Source of the DNA: Epithemia pelagica
Lineage: Eukaryota; Bacillariophyta; Bacillariophyceae; Surirellales; Surirellaceae
DNA: 64,000 nt
Direction: 5' to 3'
Assembly: GCA_946965045.2 (NCBI GenBank)
Contig: OX337236.1
Location: 1,612,001 to 1,676,000 of the forward strand
The notes beneath the pieces were generated by a model. It saw nothing but the letters and a program-made list of their open reading frames with translations, did not search any database and was not told where the DNA came from. Position 1 is the stretch's first letter. Every line of letters starts with the position of its first letter. The position numbers were made by a program, and so were the translations under genes. This document shows, piece after piece, positions 1 through 9,325 of the stretch.

Positions 1-306
1 ACCAGTACTCCAGTCAAATCCACCACGGAATCGATTGCCGTCTTGGGGGACGTGAAGGAATTGGGCGCCAGCTTGGCTGCCAAACGCAATGCGCAATTGA
101 TTGCGGCCCAAGAACGACAAACGGATGGCATTGTCTTTTACAAATTTGAATTTGCCCTCAATGATGGCACTCATCAACTCTTGCAACTCTGCGTGAGTCG
201 AGGCAAGTTATGGAGCATGGACGCCAATGCCAAGGAAAAGCGATGGTCCAAACGGGCCGAACTATACGAAAATGTCCTGGGCAGCTTTATTCCCAAACTC
301 GCGTAA
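1..306 (+). CDS. PsbP-like protein, C-terminal part (5' end outside window)
   Basis: The frame is open from base 1 and ends at TAA 304-306, so only about the last 101 residues are present. The pattern YKFEFAL...LQLCVSRGKLWSMDAN...W...AELYENVLGSFIPK matches the end of PsbP-domain proteins: beta strands, then a Trp, then a final helix with a V..SF motif. PsbP-family proteins are thylakoid-lumen proteins linked to photosystem II. Which PsbP subgroup it belongs to cannot be told, because the N-terminus and any transit peptide are outside the window. Family assignment rests on pattern recognition of a short fragment. Confidence 0.65.
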   Translation, partial: TSTPVKSTTESIAVLGDVKELGASLAAKRNAQLIAAQERQTDGIVFYKFEFALNDGTHQLLQLCVSRGKLWSMDANAKEKRWSKRAELYENVLGSFIPKLA

Positions 307-624
307 AACACCACCACCAACAACAACAACAAGTCTACAAACTCGGACGCAACGCAACCCAATCAAAGGCACCAACCGTAACTACCAGAATAATGCAATG
401 GTTACCAAGACTCTATAGTTGTGTTTCCACAGTGGAATGGTGTAGTGTTGTCTAGTGTGTGCCGCCACCTCGCGCCACAGACCCGAATACACGGCAACAA
501 GAACGGCTAGTTCCAATCGTGACAATATGTATGGAAGGACTCCTACCGCATTGGTTTGGACTCCGTCCCACACTCTGGGACCAGCAACAACTCGATCGAG
601 ACTGACTGTTGTGTTGCTTCATGT
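307..624. other. Intergenic, convergent gene ends
   Basis: This 318-bp gap lies between two genes that end towards each other. It holds short CAA and CCA repeats (about 310-335) and no ORF that looks coding. No promoter is expected here. Confidence 0.5.
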
Positions 625-2346
625 TTAGACCGCCACAGCCTCCTCCTCTTCTTCTTCTTTTTTGGGGTGTTGTTGTTGTTGTGGGTGATGTTGCAACCAT
701 TCTCGTTCCCATTCCTTGTGTTTGAAACGAACCATCCAGGAATGCAAATGCTTGTCTCGATCCCATTGATGTACGACTGGACTCAGAACCAGTGGTTCAT
801 TGTTCTTGTTGTTGCTGTTGTTGTGAATGGGCCATTGAAAGACTTGATGCGTCTCGGGATTGTACAAGTTGCCCCATTCCTGGAGCTCCTTGGTCCGCAA
901 GGCACCCAAATTGTTAATGTGACCTCGTCCTTGTTCCCACACCACAATGCGTTCAATGGCGGTGGCGTGCGTCAATTTTTGACTGTAATACAAATACTGC
1001 TCGACACACAGACAACCAGGCGCAACAAAACGAACGAGAGGACACAATCCACAACAGCAGCAATACAGGGATACAACAAAAGTGTGAGAGACCAACACAA
1101 CAGGACAGGAACACAAGCGTGGCCACAGAGTCGAGCCGCCTCGTGTCCACACTCGACAATCCGTATACATACGTACATTATGAAATCCTTGATCGGCCCC
1201 CATCATTTTGATGTGACATTCATCGTGTTCATTCACCATGGCCCGCAAATAACTTTCAATTGCCACTTGTTCTCCCATGGTGGATCCACTGCAAATCGTC
1301 GGCTTGTCCTTGAGGACTTGGATGGTGGCTTCGCCATAGGCCTTGCGAATCCATTGTTGATTCTTTTTGGAAATGCCCAATCGTGTTGCTTGCGCATTTT
1401 CGCCATACAAGTACAACAAGCCACTCGTCTTTGGTTGGTTGGGATTGGATCGAGGCAATTGGACAAAGGGATTGGTTTGAAAAAACGAGTCACGAGCATC
1501 CAAGAGCATGAGCCAGGATTGTGGTTCATATTGTAAGGACCAGATCCAATACCATTCGTAACGAAGCGTCGCCACGACACGTCCCGGACGGGGATCGGCA
1601 ACGGGTTCCACTCGATTGTCGTTGTCGTCCTTGTATTGCCATCCATAAAAGTGTGTCAGTCGACACATTTGAAAGGGATTGGTATCGCCCTGTTTGGTCA
1701 ATTGTCGATGATTGGTGCCATAATAGTCGGTATTGGACGGAGAGGGATTGTCGCAATCCAATTCTTGTTGATAGACAATCACATTGGGTTTGTCTGGATT
1801 GTGCACGGTAAAGGTTTGCAAATAGTCCACCACATGTGGACTGACAATGCGAGGTTCGGCAATGGCCAAGACCACATCGCCACGATATCCGGTACTCGTC
1901 AAGGTTTCCAAAAACATTTGATACCACGGCAATTTGTATCCTTCGGCATAGGCCAAAATGGCATCCGCATCGGGACGGTGTTGCCCGTACGTGGGTTTCA
2001 CCAACACGACGGGACGGGCCGTGGTTGTGGTACGATTGTGGCCTTTTTGATACAATTTGTCGGTGGGTTTGGGAAATTCCGTCGGTCCCACCACTCGAAT
2101 TTCGGGTGGTGGTGCAAACAAGTCGGCCGCATGAAACTGTCCGGGATCCTCTTCGTTGTCCTTGTGGTGGTCGTTGTTGACCAGGCCATGACACACGAGA
2201 CCATGAGGAGGACCCGAGAAGGATGACAAGAGGACAACGACAAGGACCATGTACCTTGTCCGCCATAGCCACTGGATTCGTGGACAAGAATGGCGGTTCC
2301 ACTGGATGCCGCCATGTAAAGGAGGAGGAGGAAGGGTACGGGTCAT
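625..2346 (-). CDS. Putative type II membrane glycosyltransferase (paralogue of 25770-27308), one intron
   Basis: The first in-frame ATG is at 2344-2346. The protein begins with a short cytosolic part and a single hydrophobic anchor (RYMVLVVVLLSSF), typical of Golgi type II enzymes. Landmarks shared with the paralogue are PTEFPKPTDK, a YGQHRPDADAIL segment, a DxD-type motif in MLLDARDSFFQTNPF, CSGSTMGE, and GADQGFHN. DxD motifs bind Mn2+/UDP-sugar, so a sugar transferase is inferred; the CAZy family was not determined. Comparison with the paralogue exposes a 180-nt in-frame intron at 997-1176 (GTACGT...GAGCAG), which keeps the frame open and would be mistaken for coding. Exons are 1177-2346 and 625-996, giving 513 aa. 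The C-terminus ends in Gln/Lys/Glu-rich low complexity absent from the paralogue. Confidence 0.75.
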   Translation of the reverse strand: MTRTLPPPPLHGGIQWNRHSCPRIQWLWRTRYMVLVVVLLSSFSGPPHGLVCHGLVNNDHHKDNEEDPGQFHAADLFAPPPEIRVVGPTEFPKPTDKLYQKGHNRTTTTARPVVLVKPTYGQHRPDADAILAYAEGYKLPWYQMFLETLTSTGYRGDVVLAIAEPRIVSPHVVDYLQTFTVHNPDKPNVIVYQQELDCDNPSPSNTDYYGTNHRQLTKQGDTNPFQMCRLTHFYGWQYKDDNDNRVEPVADPRPGRVVATLRYEWYWIWSLQYEPQSWLMLLDARDSFFQTNPFVQLPRSNPNQPKTSGLLYLYGENAQATRLGISKKNQQWIRKAYGEATIQVLKDKPTICSGSTMGEQVAIESYLRAMVNEHDECHIKMMGADQGFHNVRMYTDCRVWTRGGSTLWPRLCSCPVVLVSHTFVVSLYCCCCGLCPLVRFVAPGCLCVEQYLYYSQKLTHATAIERIVVWEQGRGHINNLGALRTKELQEWGNLYNPETHQVFQWPIHNNSNNKNNEPLVLSPVVHQWDRDKHLHSWMVRFKHKEWEREWLQHHPQQQQHPKKEEEEEEAVAV

Positions 2347-2742
2347 TGTTTCGAAAACTTCCTCTCCAGAATCAATGGTCCTCCTTCCCTTGCTCCGTTG
2401 TTTCGCAAACAATACTCGAGTCTCTAGAGTTTCGGGTGTTGTCTTCTAGTCTTTGGGAGTGCAGGATCCTGAACCGACCACAACAACCCAAGTGTTGTAT
2501 TTTTTGTGATGTGTCCATTGTCCCCCAAATGACCTGACCCCTTTTTGGATGTACCCAAAATGAGTGGTCACCCCTCTTCACTTCTTCCTTTGCCCCCCCC
2601 CAAGAAAAAGATCTTTTCTGTATCTTTGCTTTGATGTATATCTTTGCGAATTGATCCACAAGTGTCTATCCGGAAGAAAGCCAGAGCAAGAGAAACGAGA
2701 GAACCAAAAACCAAACCTCTCTCGCTCCAAGCAAAGAACTCT

Positions 2743-3741
2743 ATGGATCCCTTTGGAGCCTCGGCTGTGACGACCGCCACGGTCGTATCCACCTTGTTGG
2801 CCTACCGTGCCGTCAAGAAACAAAGTTTGACCAAGGCTGGTGCCGTGACGGGATGTATCGTAGGATTCTTGTTGGTCGGCACCGGTTTGCGAGGCTTGAC
2901 CCTGTTTTTCATGTATCAATTGGGCTCTTGGGCCACCAAATACAAGGCTGACATCAAGGCACGGTGCGATGAAACGGTTGCCACAGCCTCGATTCGAGGC
3001 GCGCGTCAAGTCTTGGCCGTCAGTGTCACGGCAGTCTTCTTGTCCCTCTACCATGCCTGGCACTATGGACCCGAACAAGCCTACACTACTACTACGGTGC
3101 ATCCTTCTTCTTCTTCTTCTTCTTCTCCTCAGTCCTGGTTGTCTCCCCACCATTTGGCAGCCGCCATTTTGGCCCATCATGCCGTCTCCTTGGGCGATAC
3201 CTTGGCCAGTGAATTGGGCATGGCCACGGCACAACCAACCGATAGGGTCCGCTTGTGTATTCCACCCTTTGATCAAGTTCCACCCGGTACCAATGGAGGC
3301 ATGACGGTACGGGGGACGCTGTGGAGTTTGGTGGGTGGTGCCTTGTGTGGACTGTTTGCCGTGGCCATGGATGGCCTCTCGGGGTTGTGGCCGTCCCATG
3401 ATGATGATGGACGACTACTACTCGACTATACCCTTCGGGTCGTTTGGTTTGCGACCCTCTGTGGAGGCTTGGGGTCCTGGTTGGATTCCCTCTTGGGTGC
3501 CACGGTACAAGTCACGTATTGGGATGAGGAAACCAAACAAGTGTGTCATGCGGCCCGAAAGGACAACGACAACCACAAGAAACAACAACCAAGACGCAAA
3601 CGCATTGCCGGATGGATTCCCTTCTTGTCCAATGAAGGCGTCAATTTTGTTTCCGTCGTACTCACCACCGTTTTGGGAGGATGGATCCTGGCACCCTGGA
3701 TCTTGATTCCGGACGACCACCACAACGACTCCTCCTCCTAA
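2743..3741 (+). CDS. TMEM19/VTE6-like integral membrane protein (DUF92 family)
   Basis: ATG 2743 is chosen over upstream in-frame TTG codons. The 332-aa product has several hydrophobic segments and the DUF92/TMEM19 signatures SLGDTLASELG, GTNGGMTVRGTLWS, GSWLDSLLGATVQ and NEGVNFVSV, all in the family order. In plants and algae the VTE6 member phosphorylates phytyl phosphate in the tocopherol/chlorophyll salvage route; in animals TMEM19 is poorly understood. Which role applies here cannot be decided from sequence alone. A Ser run (about residues 122-129) and a basic loop (KKQQPRRKR) are lineage-specific insertions. No clear plastid leader is visible. Confidence 0.8.
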   Translation: MDPFGASAVTTATVVSTLLAYRAVKKQSLTKAGAVTGCIVGFLLVGTGLRGLTLFFMYQLGSWATKYKADIKARCDETVATASIRGARQVLAVSVTAVFLSLYHAWHYGPEQAYTTTTVHPSSSSSSSPQSWLSPHHLAAAILAHHAVSLGDTLASELGMATAQPTDRVRLCIPPFDQVPPGTNGGMTVRGTLWSLVGGALCGLFAVAMDGLSGLWPSHDDDGRLLLDYTLRVVWFATLCGGLGSWLDSLLGATVQVTYWDEETKQVCHAARKDNDNHKKQQPRRKRIAGWIPFLSNEGVNFVSVVLTTVLGGWILAPWILIPDDHHNDSSS

Positions 3742-4184
3742 CCACTGGCGCGCACAATCCGCTCGCACACAAGAACACACCACACAAGAACACCACACAA
3801 GAACGAGCCAGCGCTCACGTATCTGCACTACTGGAACCAGTCATGGGCGCCGCATCCTCCGAGGCTGGAGCGCCGCCGGACACGCACCGCTTCTTCTAGT
3901 CTGCCTTGTGCAACCTACGATGCTCCAGGGGCATGCCGTATCACGTGGTGTGCACCACACCTCTTCGATCCGCGTATTCCCCTGTATCGCACACCGGCGG
4001 CCTACCGGGGCAACTCAAGCCATATTCGGAAGGAACGCCTGGTCCTGAATTGAAATATCCCATAGTCCTAGCTCAATAGGACTATCAGTAGATGCAATAG
4101 GAAAGTGCACCGAGGAGTTTATAGCATACTTACAAGCATTGCTCAGCAGGTTGCCCCATCTAATTTCCATGGACCTCTTATCCG
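3742..4184. other. Intergenic, no gene recognised
   Basis: This stretch lies between convergent gene ends. It contains short CACACAAGAAC repeats (about 3765-3803). A minus-strand frame entering from the repeat region (end 4015) contains GNLLSNACKYA followed by LWDISIQDQ, which faintly resembles a histidine-kinase N-box and the following strand. It has no start or phospho-acceptor domain and may be a relic. Confidence 0.4.
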
Positions 4185-4430
4185 ATTTTGCATATAGTCC
4201 AGAGTGGTCGGCAGATGGAGGGCGGCAAGAATGTTGTGTGCGTCCAGTTTCCTTGTTGGGTGCGGATACGCTTCTGCTGTCGTCCATGCCGTGGTCGAGT
4301 GTCGGCAATTTTGCATATAGTCCAGAGTGGTCGGCAGATGGAGGGCGGCAAGAATGCTGTGTGCGTCCAGTTTCCTTGTTGGGTGCGGATACGCTTCTGC
4401 TGTCGTCCATGCCGTGGTCGAGTGTCGGCA
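4185..4430. repeat. Two-copy 123-bp tandem repeat
   Basis: Copy 1 is 4185-4307 and copy 2 is 4308-4430. The unit starts ATTTTGCATATAGTCCAGAG and ends GAGTGTCGGC. The copies differ at one base seen by eye (AAGAATGTTG versus AAGAATGCTG). The unit is 41 codons long, so a minus-strand frame stays open through both copies. It lies directly downstream of the AAA-ATPase-like gene. Confidence 0.9.
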
Positions 4431-4438
4431 TCCCAGCC

Positions 4439-6265
4439 CTAGTTCGTCGGGTACCTCGTCCGTTCCACGTGAAACTTGGTTCCATTCGCATACATCACAA
4501 CGACAAATCCAGCGACCATACGCTTCTTTTCCTCCTTGGACACAGTTTCCACATATCGATAAAGCTCATCGTGGTACTGGGTCAATTGGGCTTGTGTTGG
4601 AGGGGCGGTTTCGCTTGGCTTCTGCTTCAATTCCAGAATCAATACGGTATTTTTCCCCCAAAGTTGAATATCGGTCCGGCTCTTCTCGTCCACAACGTCT
4701 TGTTGCGTTGTCAAAACATCTCCATTGTCCTCTGAAATGAAATGATCATGCAGCTCGCCAACAAGAAACCCTTGAAATTGCAGTTCCAAAATTCGATTCT
4801 TCGTTGACGTTTTCGCCCATTGGATCATTTTGGACATTCCAGACTCCGGGAGCGTCAAAAGAAATTCTTCAAGATAAATCTGATGATCATATATATTCTG
4901 GACAGATGAGAGGTCAAAAAGAGGGCCGAGAGTCACTCCAAGCAATTCATTCAGGTACTCTGAGCGGAAATAGCGGCTTGTGAGGCGAAAGATATGTCCA
5001 GTTCCCGTTGTGCTTTCCTGCGCAGATGCAATTCCAAGATGAACGAGAAGGGTCAAATAGTTATCTTTGGTAATATTGGTCGTAGCCACGTCCGGGAGAT
5101 TCAAATATTTGTTCAGTGAGCCAGATATGTCCTTTTTGGCAACCAGATCCTTTGCAACTTCGCGACAGACCCTGCTCGTTCGCAATAGCTTGTATACCGC
5201 ACGGGGAGCACGTTCACGCGCCACCCCAGCAGGCAAGGAACTCAAATCCCGCATCCACGAATCTCGTTCAGCTCGATCCAGAAGGGCATTCATTATTTCA
5301 TTAACTATGCGGGTGTGGTATAGTGATGTTTCCGTCCCAAACTGCAAATGGTTCGCGTGGTCGCGAATGGCCTCGCGCACCAGGGTCTTCTGCACATCAC
5401 TGTCAAATGGCTCGGCAGAGTGCACAACTTCCAACATGCGGTCCACATCTTCATCCCGAAGCCCCACAGCTTCCGCCATACTCTTCGTAAAGGTCATGTT
5501 CTTAGGTTTGAATTCACAAATGAGGTCCAACGCAATCGGTACAACTCCGGTGAGCCATACCATATTTCCTGAAACTTCACCGACCGATTTGCATGTGTTG
5601 AAAAAAGAAATATAGTGCGGACAGTGGGGTGCTACCGCAGACTTTGTCGAGTTTTCAAAGAGGTGAAATAGCGTCTCACGAAGGGGTCTGTCATACTCGT
5701 CTACCAGAACCATGAAACCCTCTTTCCTAACGTTGGTCGTGGAATATTCCTCAATCGCATGCGACAAACTCTGAAGGTAGTCTCCCGCTAGCGCGACCTG
5801 GTCATTCGGAGCGGTGAAAAATTGCTGGAGCTCTGGATTCCGTCGGAGGTATCTCGACACGGACCTTTTGATATATTCAAGAAGAGCACTGTCAATTCTT
5901 GCCAAATCAGTCTGCCATGGTGACGTTGTCCTGGCGATACTAATTTCGAGGAAACACAATCGTAAAACAAAGCGAGCGTTCCGCTCGTCGTCCGGAATGA
6001 TTCCAGTGGATATACCAGGTGCTTTTTCGGTCTTGCTGTACACTTTTTCGGCCAGCGAGAACAGCGTCGATTTTCCCATTTGCGTGGGACGTGTGAATAG
6101 TACAGACAGGTTGTCCATGGAGCGAAGGAATGCCACGTTGTTGCGGACGACCATACCCTCATCCACAAGATAGTAGATATCAGCGAGCTGATACGGTACA
6201 GGAAAGAACGGGCGTTTAGCCGTCTGATACGATTCTCCTGGCTCAGAGCAGGAACGCTTCGACAT
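4439..6265 (-). CDS. AAA-ATPase-like protein with C-terminal PD-(D/E)XK nuclease-like domain
   Basis: The first in-frame ATG is 6263-6265, giving 608 aa; the open frame before it has no ATG. The N-terminal half has the features of the AAA-ATPase_like family: Walker A-type RPTQMGKST (about residues 59-67), Walker B FMVLVDEYDRPL, and a later VWLTGVVP segment. The C-terminus has the DUF1703/PD-(D/E)XK pattern: RTDI at about 530-533 and ILELK at about 543-547, giving the D...ExK metal site. Such ATPase-nuclease fusions form multicopy families in bacteria, fungi and stramenopiles, and related modules occur in Crinkler-type proteins. The substrate is unknown. A mobile or expanded family gene is likely, but no terminal repeats were found. 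Confidence 0.8.
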   Translation of the reverse strand: MSKRSCSEPGESYQTAKRPFFPVPYQLADIYYLVDEGMVVRNNVAFLRSMDNLSVLFTRPTQMGKSTLFSLAEKVYSKTEKAPGISTGIIPDDERNARFVLRLCFLEISIARTTSPWQTDLARIDSALLEYIKRSVSRYLRRNPELQQFFTAPNDQVALAGDYLQSLSHAIEEYSTTNVRKEGFMVLVDEYDRPLRETLFHLFENSTKSAVAPHCPHYISFFNTCKSVGEVSGNMVWLTGVVPIALDLICEFKPKNMTFTKSMAEAVGLRDEDVDRMLEVVHSAEPFDSDVQKTLVREAIRDHANHLQFGTETSLYHTRIVNEIMNALLDRAERDSWMRDLSSLPAGVARERAPRAVYKLLRTSRVCREVAKDLVAKKDISGSLNKYLNLPDVATTNITKDNYLTLLVHLGIASAQESTTGTGHIFRLTSRYFRSEYLNELLGVTLGPLFDLSSVQNIYDHQIYLEEFLLTLPESGMSKMIQWAKTSTKNRILELQFQGFLVGELHDHFISEDNGDVLTTQQDVVDEKSRTDIQLWGKNTVLILELKQKPSETAPPTQAQLTQYHDELYRYVETVSKEEKKRMVAGFVVVMYANGTKFHVERTRYPTN

Positions 6266-6597
6266 GTTGCTGCTTTCGTCGACGGAAATTGGATCGAGTT
6301 GGGGAACTGTTACCCAACATTTAGCGCTAAAAACAAATAGCGCATTGAAAACTGCAAATGGTCGCAAAAAAATCTCATTTGTTGTGTAACACAGAACTCG
6401 ATCCTGTGTTATGCACAATCAGGGTTGTGCTGGAACATTGATGCGGGTGAAGGTGCGATTGCGGGGGCGAGCCCCCGCTCTCTCGTCAACAAAATAATCC
6501 TACGGACTCCGGGCGCCCGTAAGCCGTAAGTGCCCCCACGATAGCCCGTGTAAAATCTAGGAGTAGCACTATACTTTATTCCAAAGTAGCTTTCAAA
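6266..6597. other. 5' region of the AAA-ATPase-like gene
   Basis: No ORF of note. It contains a G/C-rich GCGGGGGCGAGCCCCCGC palindrome (about 6458-6476) and a CCCACGATAGCCCGTG stretch whose core GATAGCCCGT recurs near 24500. The promoter of the minus-strand gene should lie here, but no element can be named. Confidence 0.4.
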
Positions 6598-7128
6598 TCA
6601 ACCAACGTGCTCCAAATTTGCTTCCAACGACAAAAAATTTGCTTCCAACGACAATGACGACCCGAAAGATTGCTGCGCGTCCCCAATGACTCTAGTATAC
6701 GCCAACACCGTCGTCCAAAACAGTGAGCGGGAACGACGGCAACAACTGTCACCAACCTTGTGTTTTTTACCCTTGCCTTTGCCGTGATTCAAAACAAGAA
6801 CGACAACGAGGACAACTCCTTGTTCCTTGTTGCGTGGCTTCTCTTCACCACCATCCGTGGTTGAACAACTCTGTCGTTCCCGTCCCTCTCGACAATTGTG
6901 TGAAAACCATCCTATTGGTGCCTGGTTGAATCCGGACGAACCGAATCCATACGAGTACGACAACCACCTTCCCCTTGCATCTCCTACTTCCCTCAGTCCA
7001 TATTCTTCATCCTCGTCGTCGTCCTCCTCCTCCTGTTTGATATTGCTCGAGTCGTTGTCGCCCAGTCCTCCTCCCTTGGCGTACTGGAATTCCGATTTGT
7101 TGGTGGATTCATCATCATCCATCATCAT
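6598..7128 (-). CDS. Hypothetical acidic protein (uncertain)
   Basis: A 176-codon frame opens at an ATG run (MMMDDDEST) just inside a CAT/ATG microsatellite. It encodes an acidic stretch (KQEEEDDDEDEEYGL), then a mixed segment (GRWLSYSYGFGSSGFNQ), and ends with a direct repeat (LSLEANFLSLEANL). The composition is more protein-like than the plus strand of the same region, but no domain is recognised and neighbouring low complexity makes chance frames common. An upstream exon could exist on the minus strand near 7230-7460, which encodes DSSMSMATQEEEDGTSSDDQ. Confidence 0.25.
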   Translation of the reverse strand: MMMDDDESTNKSEFQYAKGGGLGDNDSSNIKQEEEDDDEDEEYGLREVGDARGRWLSYSYGFGSSGFNQAPIGWFSHNCREGRERQSCSTTDGGEEKPRNKEQGVVLVVVLVLNHGKGKGKKHKVGDSCCRRSRSLFWTTVLAYTRVIGDAQQSFGSSLSLEANFLSLEANLEHVG

Positions 7129-8128
7129 CCATCATCATCATCATCATCATCCTGTTTGGGTCGACTTGTATGGAGTCATTGTCGTACCACCACTCCCACC
7201 ATCAGTCCTTGGAAGACGATACACTCCCATCACAAGATTCGTGGTGTTGTGGATCCGCCCATCCCCACCAAACCCCACTGGTCGTCCGAGGAGGTGCCGT
7301 CTTCCTCCTCCTGTGTTGCCATGGACATTGATGAATCCTGGTCCTCCTGGTTGTCGTCGGATTCCGGAACAAGGTGTTTGTTTGGTAGGCGGAGAGAGGT
7401 TGGTGTGTGCCTTGGTTGTGTGTTGTGACCCACCACCAAGGTCCACAACGACCACAACACCTACCAAATTCCTGCACCACGGAACGTGTAGAGTAGATCA
7501 AAGTTCCGGCAGCTTGTGCGCGTTTGTGGGACACGACGAATGTTGGGGTGTGCACTGTATACAAAGACCGGGGAGAAGAGAGGAGTTGTTTGACTCTTTC
7601 GTTCTCTCTCTCTCTTGCGGTGGAACCCAAGGACCTACGGAGACTCTTTTCTTGTTCCTAGTATTCCCTCGGATGGTTTCCTAGGTAGTTTTGTTTGTTT
7701 GGAGGAGGAACCATTGAAGCGTTTTTCATGTGTGGAGCACAACCACGATTCTACCTGCGGAACCAATAAATCACCTTGTGCTGTAAAAGAAGAAGAAATA
7801 AGAACTACTCCCATGACCCATGGTCTCAAACTTCTACGAGCAAGAAGCACGACTACTACCACCTCAACCACTGGAAAGAACCATGGTGTTGTTCCCTTGT
7901 CCTTTATGTAGAAGTGTAATATTGGGTTTCCTCGATTGTGGTATATTGCCTTGGTGGCAGCGGCATATACCTAGAGCCTTTAGTCGTCCCGTGGCTGGTA
8001 CGTGGTCGACAGCGACGGAGCCGTTCCCTAGCCTCTCTCTCTCTCTCGATCTCCATCCACGACTGTTGGGTGATCATGATGATGATGATAATGATATCAA
8101 TAGATAGGAATAGGATGCTGGTCAAGTC
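7129..8128. other. Low-complexity intergenic DNA
   Basis: It holds an ATC/GAT microsatellite (about 7109-7151), TCC/TCG runs nearby, a CTCT run (8034-8050) and a GAT run (8077-8095). Several frames of 60-285 codons are open on both strands, but all are compositionally biased (poly-Ser, poly-Pro, poly-His). No gene is called. Confidence 0.4.
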
Positions 8129-9325
8129 TTATACTACTATGCTGGACTTGATGCACCGCGACACTTGGACGACGGGTCTCTTGCGCGAGTTTGGCTGGAT
8201 CTTGCTTGTCACGTCCTTGTCGTATTCTCCCTCGAAACGTTCAAAGGTCCAGTTGGTCAATCCTACGGATTGGCCTTGGTGCATCAAAAAGGCTTGGGTC
8301 GATTCCGGTAACGGGTAACTGACAATGAGATAGGATCCACCCGGATGCAAGACCCGACTCACTTGATATAACAAACGCAACACCCCGGTATCCCAACCCT
8401 CACCGCACAACAAGGCATCCAACAAACCCTTGTCGTACACACAATCCACCAACACGGGTGGAGTATTTGCATCATTGTCGTCGTCGCCGTCTTCTTGTGC
8501 ATGGTGTGAATCCTCCAAGAGTTGGGCCAGTCGAGTGACATCCCCACACAGGTATACCAATTCGTGGTTGGTATAACGAGGTTGATATCGGTCTTGCAAG
8601 AGTTGCATACACGTACGAGAGGAATCCACCAGTACAAGTTGTCGCCATGGATTGGAGGGATGATCCAAAATGTACTCGGGCAATTCGGATGTTCCACATC
8701 CAATCAACACCAGGACGCCGTCGCCCGGCCACATGGTTGTCTCCAGTCTCTGGTTGTGGTTGTTGTCGTGGTTCATGGCACGAATGGGTGGCGGAATCAA
8801 TTCCACCAAGGTGGACATGGGAATGGACGAATGCCATTCGACGACAGGAGTTGCAGTGGTGTTGGTGGATCGTTTTCTTCTTTTGGTGGAAACAGCCTTT
8901 GCGGTTGCGGGGAGTGTCCCATTGTGTTGGTGCGGCAATGGCCCTTGCTGTTGTTGTTGTTGTTGTTGCTGTTGTTGATAGAATTGTTCCCATTCCACCT
9001 TGGAGGAAAAATCTTGAAAGAATCTGGACGTTTCGGCCGATTGCAAGGAGAGCAAAGACTTGGCTGGGTCACGACCGCACCATGGATGCCTTGTCACAGT
9101 CCTAGCATGCCGAGGCCTGTTAGGGAAGCAAATGTGTAGCGGTACAATCGAAACACGATTGTTGGGGACAAAGGCAGCCGTCACACCATTCTGTCTTGGA
9201 CTGGAAGTCGAAGAAAAGAAACCAGTCGACCACAGTAGTATCCACGGAAGCAGCAACGACGACAAGGACGACGACAAGGCGCAAACCAGAAACCTGTGAC
9301 ACAACGATATGGAAAATAGGATCAT
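8129..9325 (-). CDS. METTL13/EEF1A-lysine-methyltransferase-like SAM methyltransferase, predicted plastid-targeted
   Basis: ATG 9323-9325 gives 398 aa. The N-terminus (MILFSISLCHRFLVCALSS...) is a signal peptide followed by VTAAFVPNNR, resembling the diatom ASAFAP plastid cleavage motif. An 11-Gln run follows. The class I Rossmann motifs are VLVLIGCGTSELPEYI (motif I), LVLVDSS (acidic end of strand 2), YLCGDVTRL, DCVYDKGLLDALL (the DKG.LDAL signature of the METTL13/EEF1AKNMT group), and VLHPGGSYLIVSY. The family methylates lysines of elongation factors and related proteins; plastid EF-Tu would be a plausible substrate, but that is inference. The polyQ tract and the plastid leader are the unusual points. 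Confidence 0.75.
   Translation of the reverse strand: MILFSISLCHRFLVCALSSSLSSLLLPWILLWSTGFFSSTSSPRQNGVTAAFVPNNRVSIVPLHICFPNRPRHARTVTRHPWCGRDPAKSLLSLQSAETSRFFQDFSSKVEWEQFYQQQQQQQQQQQGPLPHQHNGTLPATAKAVSTKRRKRSTNTTATPVVEWHSSIPMSTLVELIPPPIRAMNHDNNHNQRLETTMWPGDGVLVLIGCGTSELPEYILDHPSNPWRQLVLVDSSRTCMQLLQDRYQPRYTNHELVYLCGDVTRLAQLLEDSHHAQEDGDDDNDANTPPVLVDCVYDKGLLDALLCGEGWDTGVLRLLYQVSRVLHPGGSYLIVSYPLPESTQAFLMHQGQSVGLTNWTFERFEGEYDKDVTSKIQPNSRKRPVVQVSRCIKSSIVV

Noticed and set aside
556-1536. 326-codon ORF on the plus strand
   Set aside because: It is antisense to the glycosyltransferase gene, contains simple-sequence translations and matches nothing known; the minus strand is supported by a paralogue.
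6827-7684. 285-codon plus-strand ORF
   Set aside because: Mostly poly-Ser, poly-Pro and poly-His from microsatellites, with no domain or start context.
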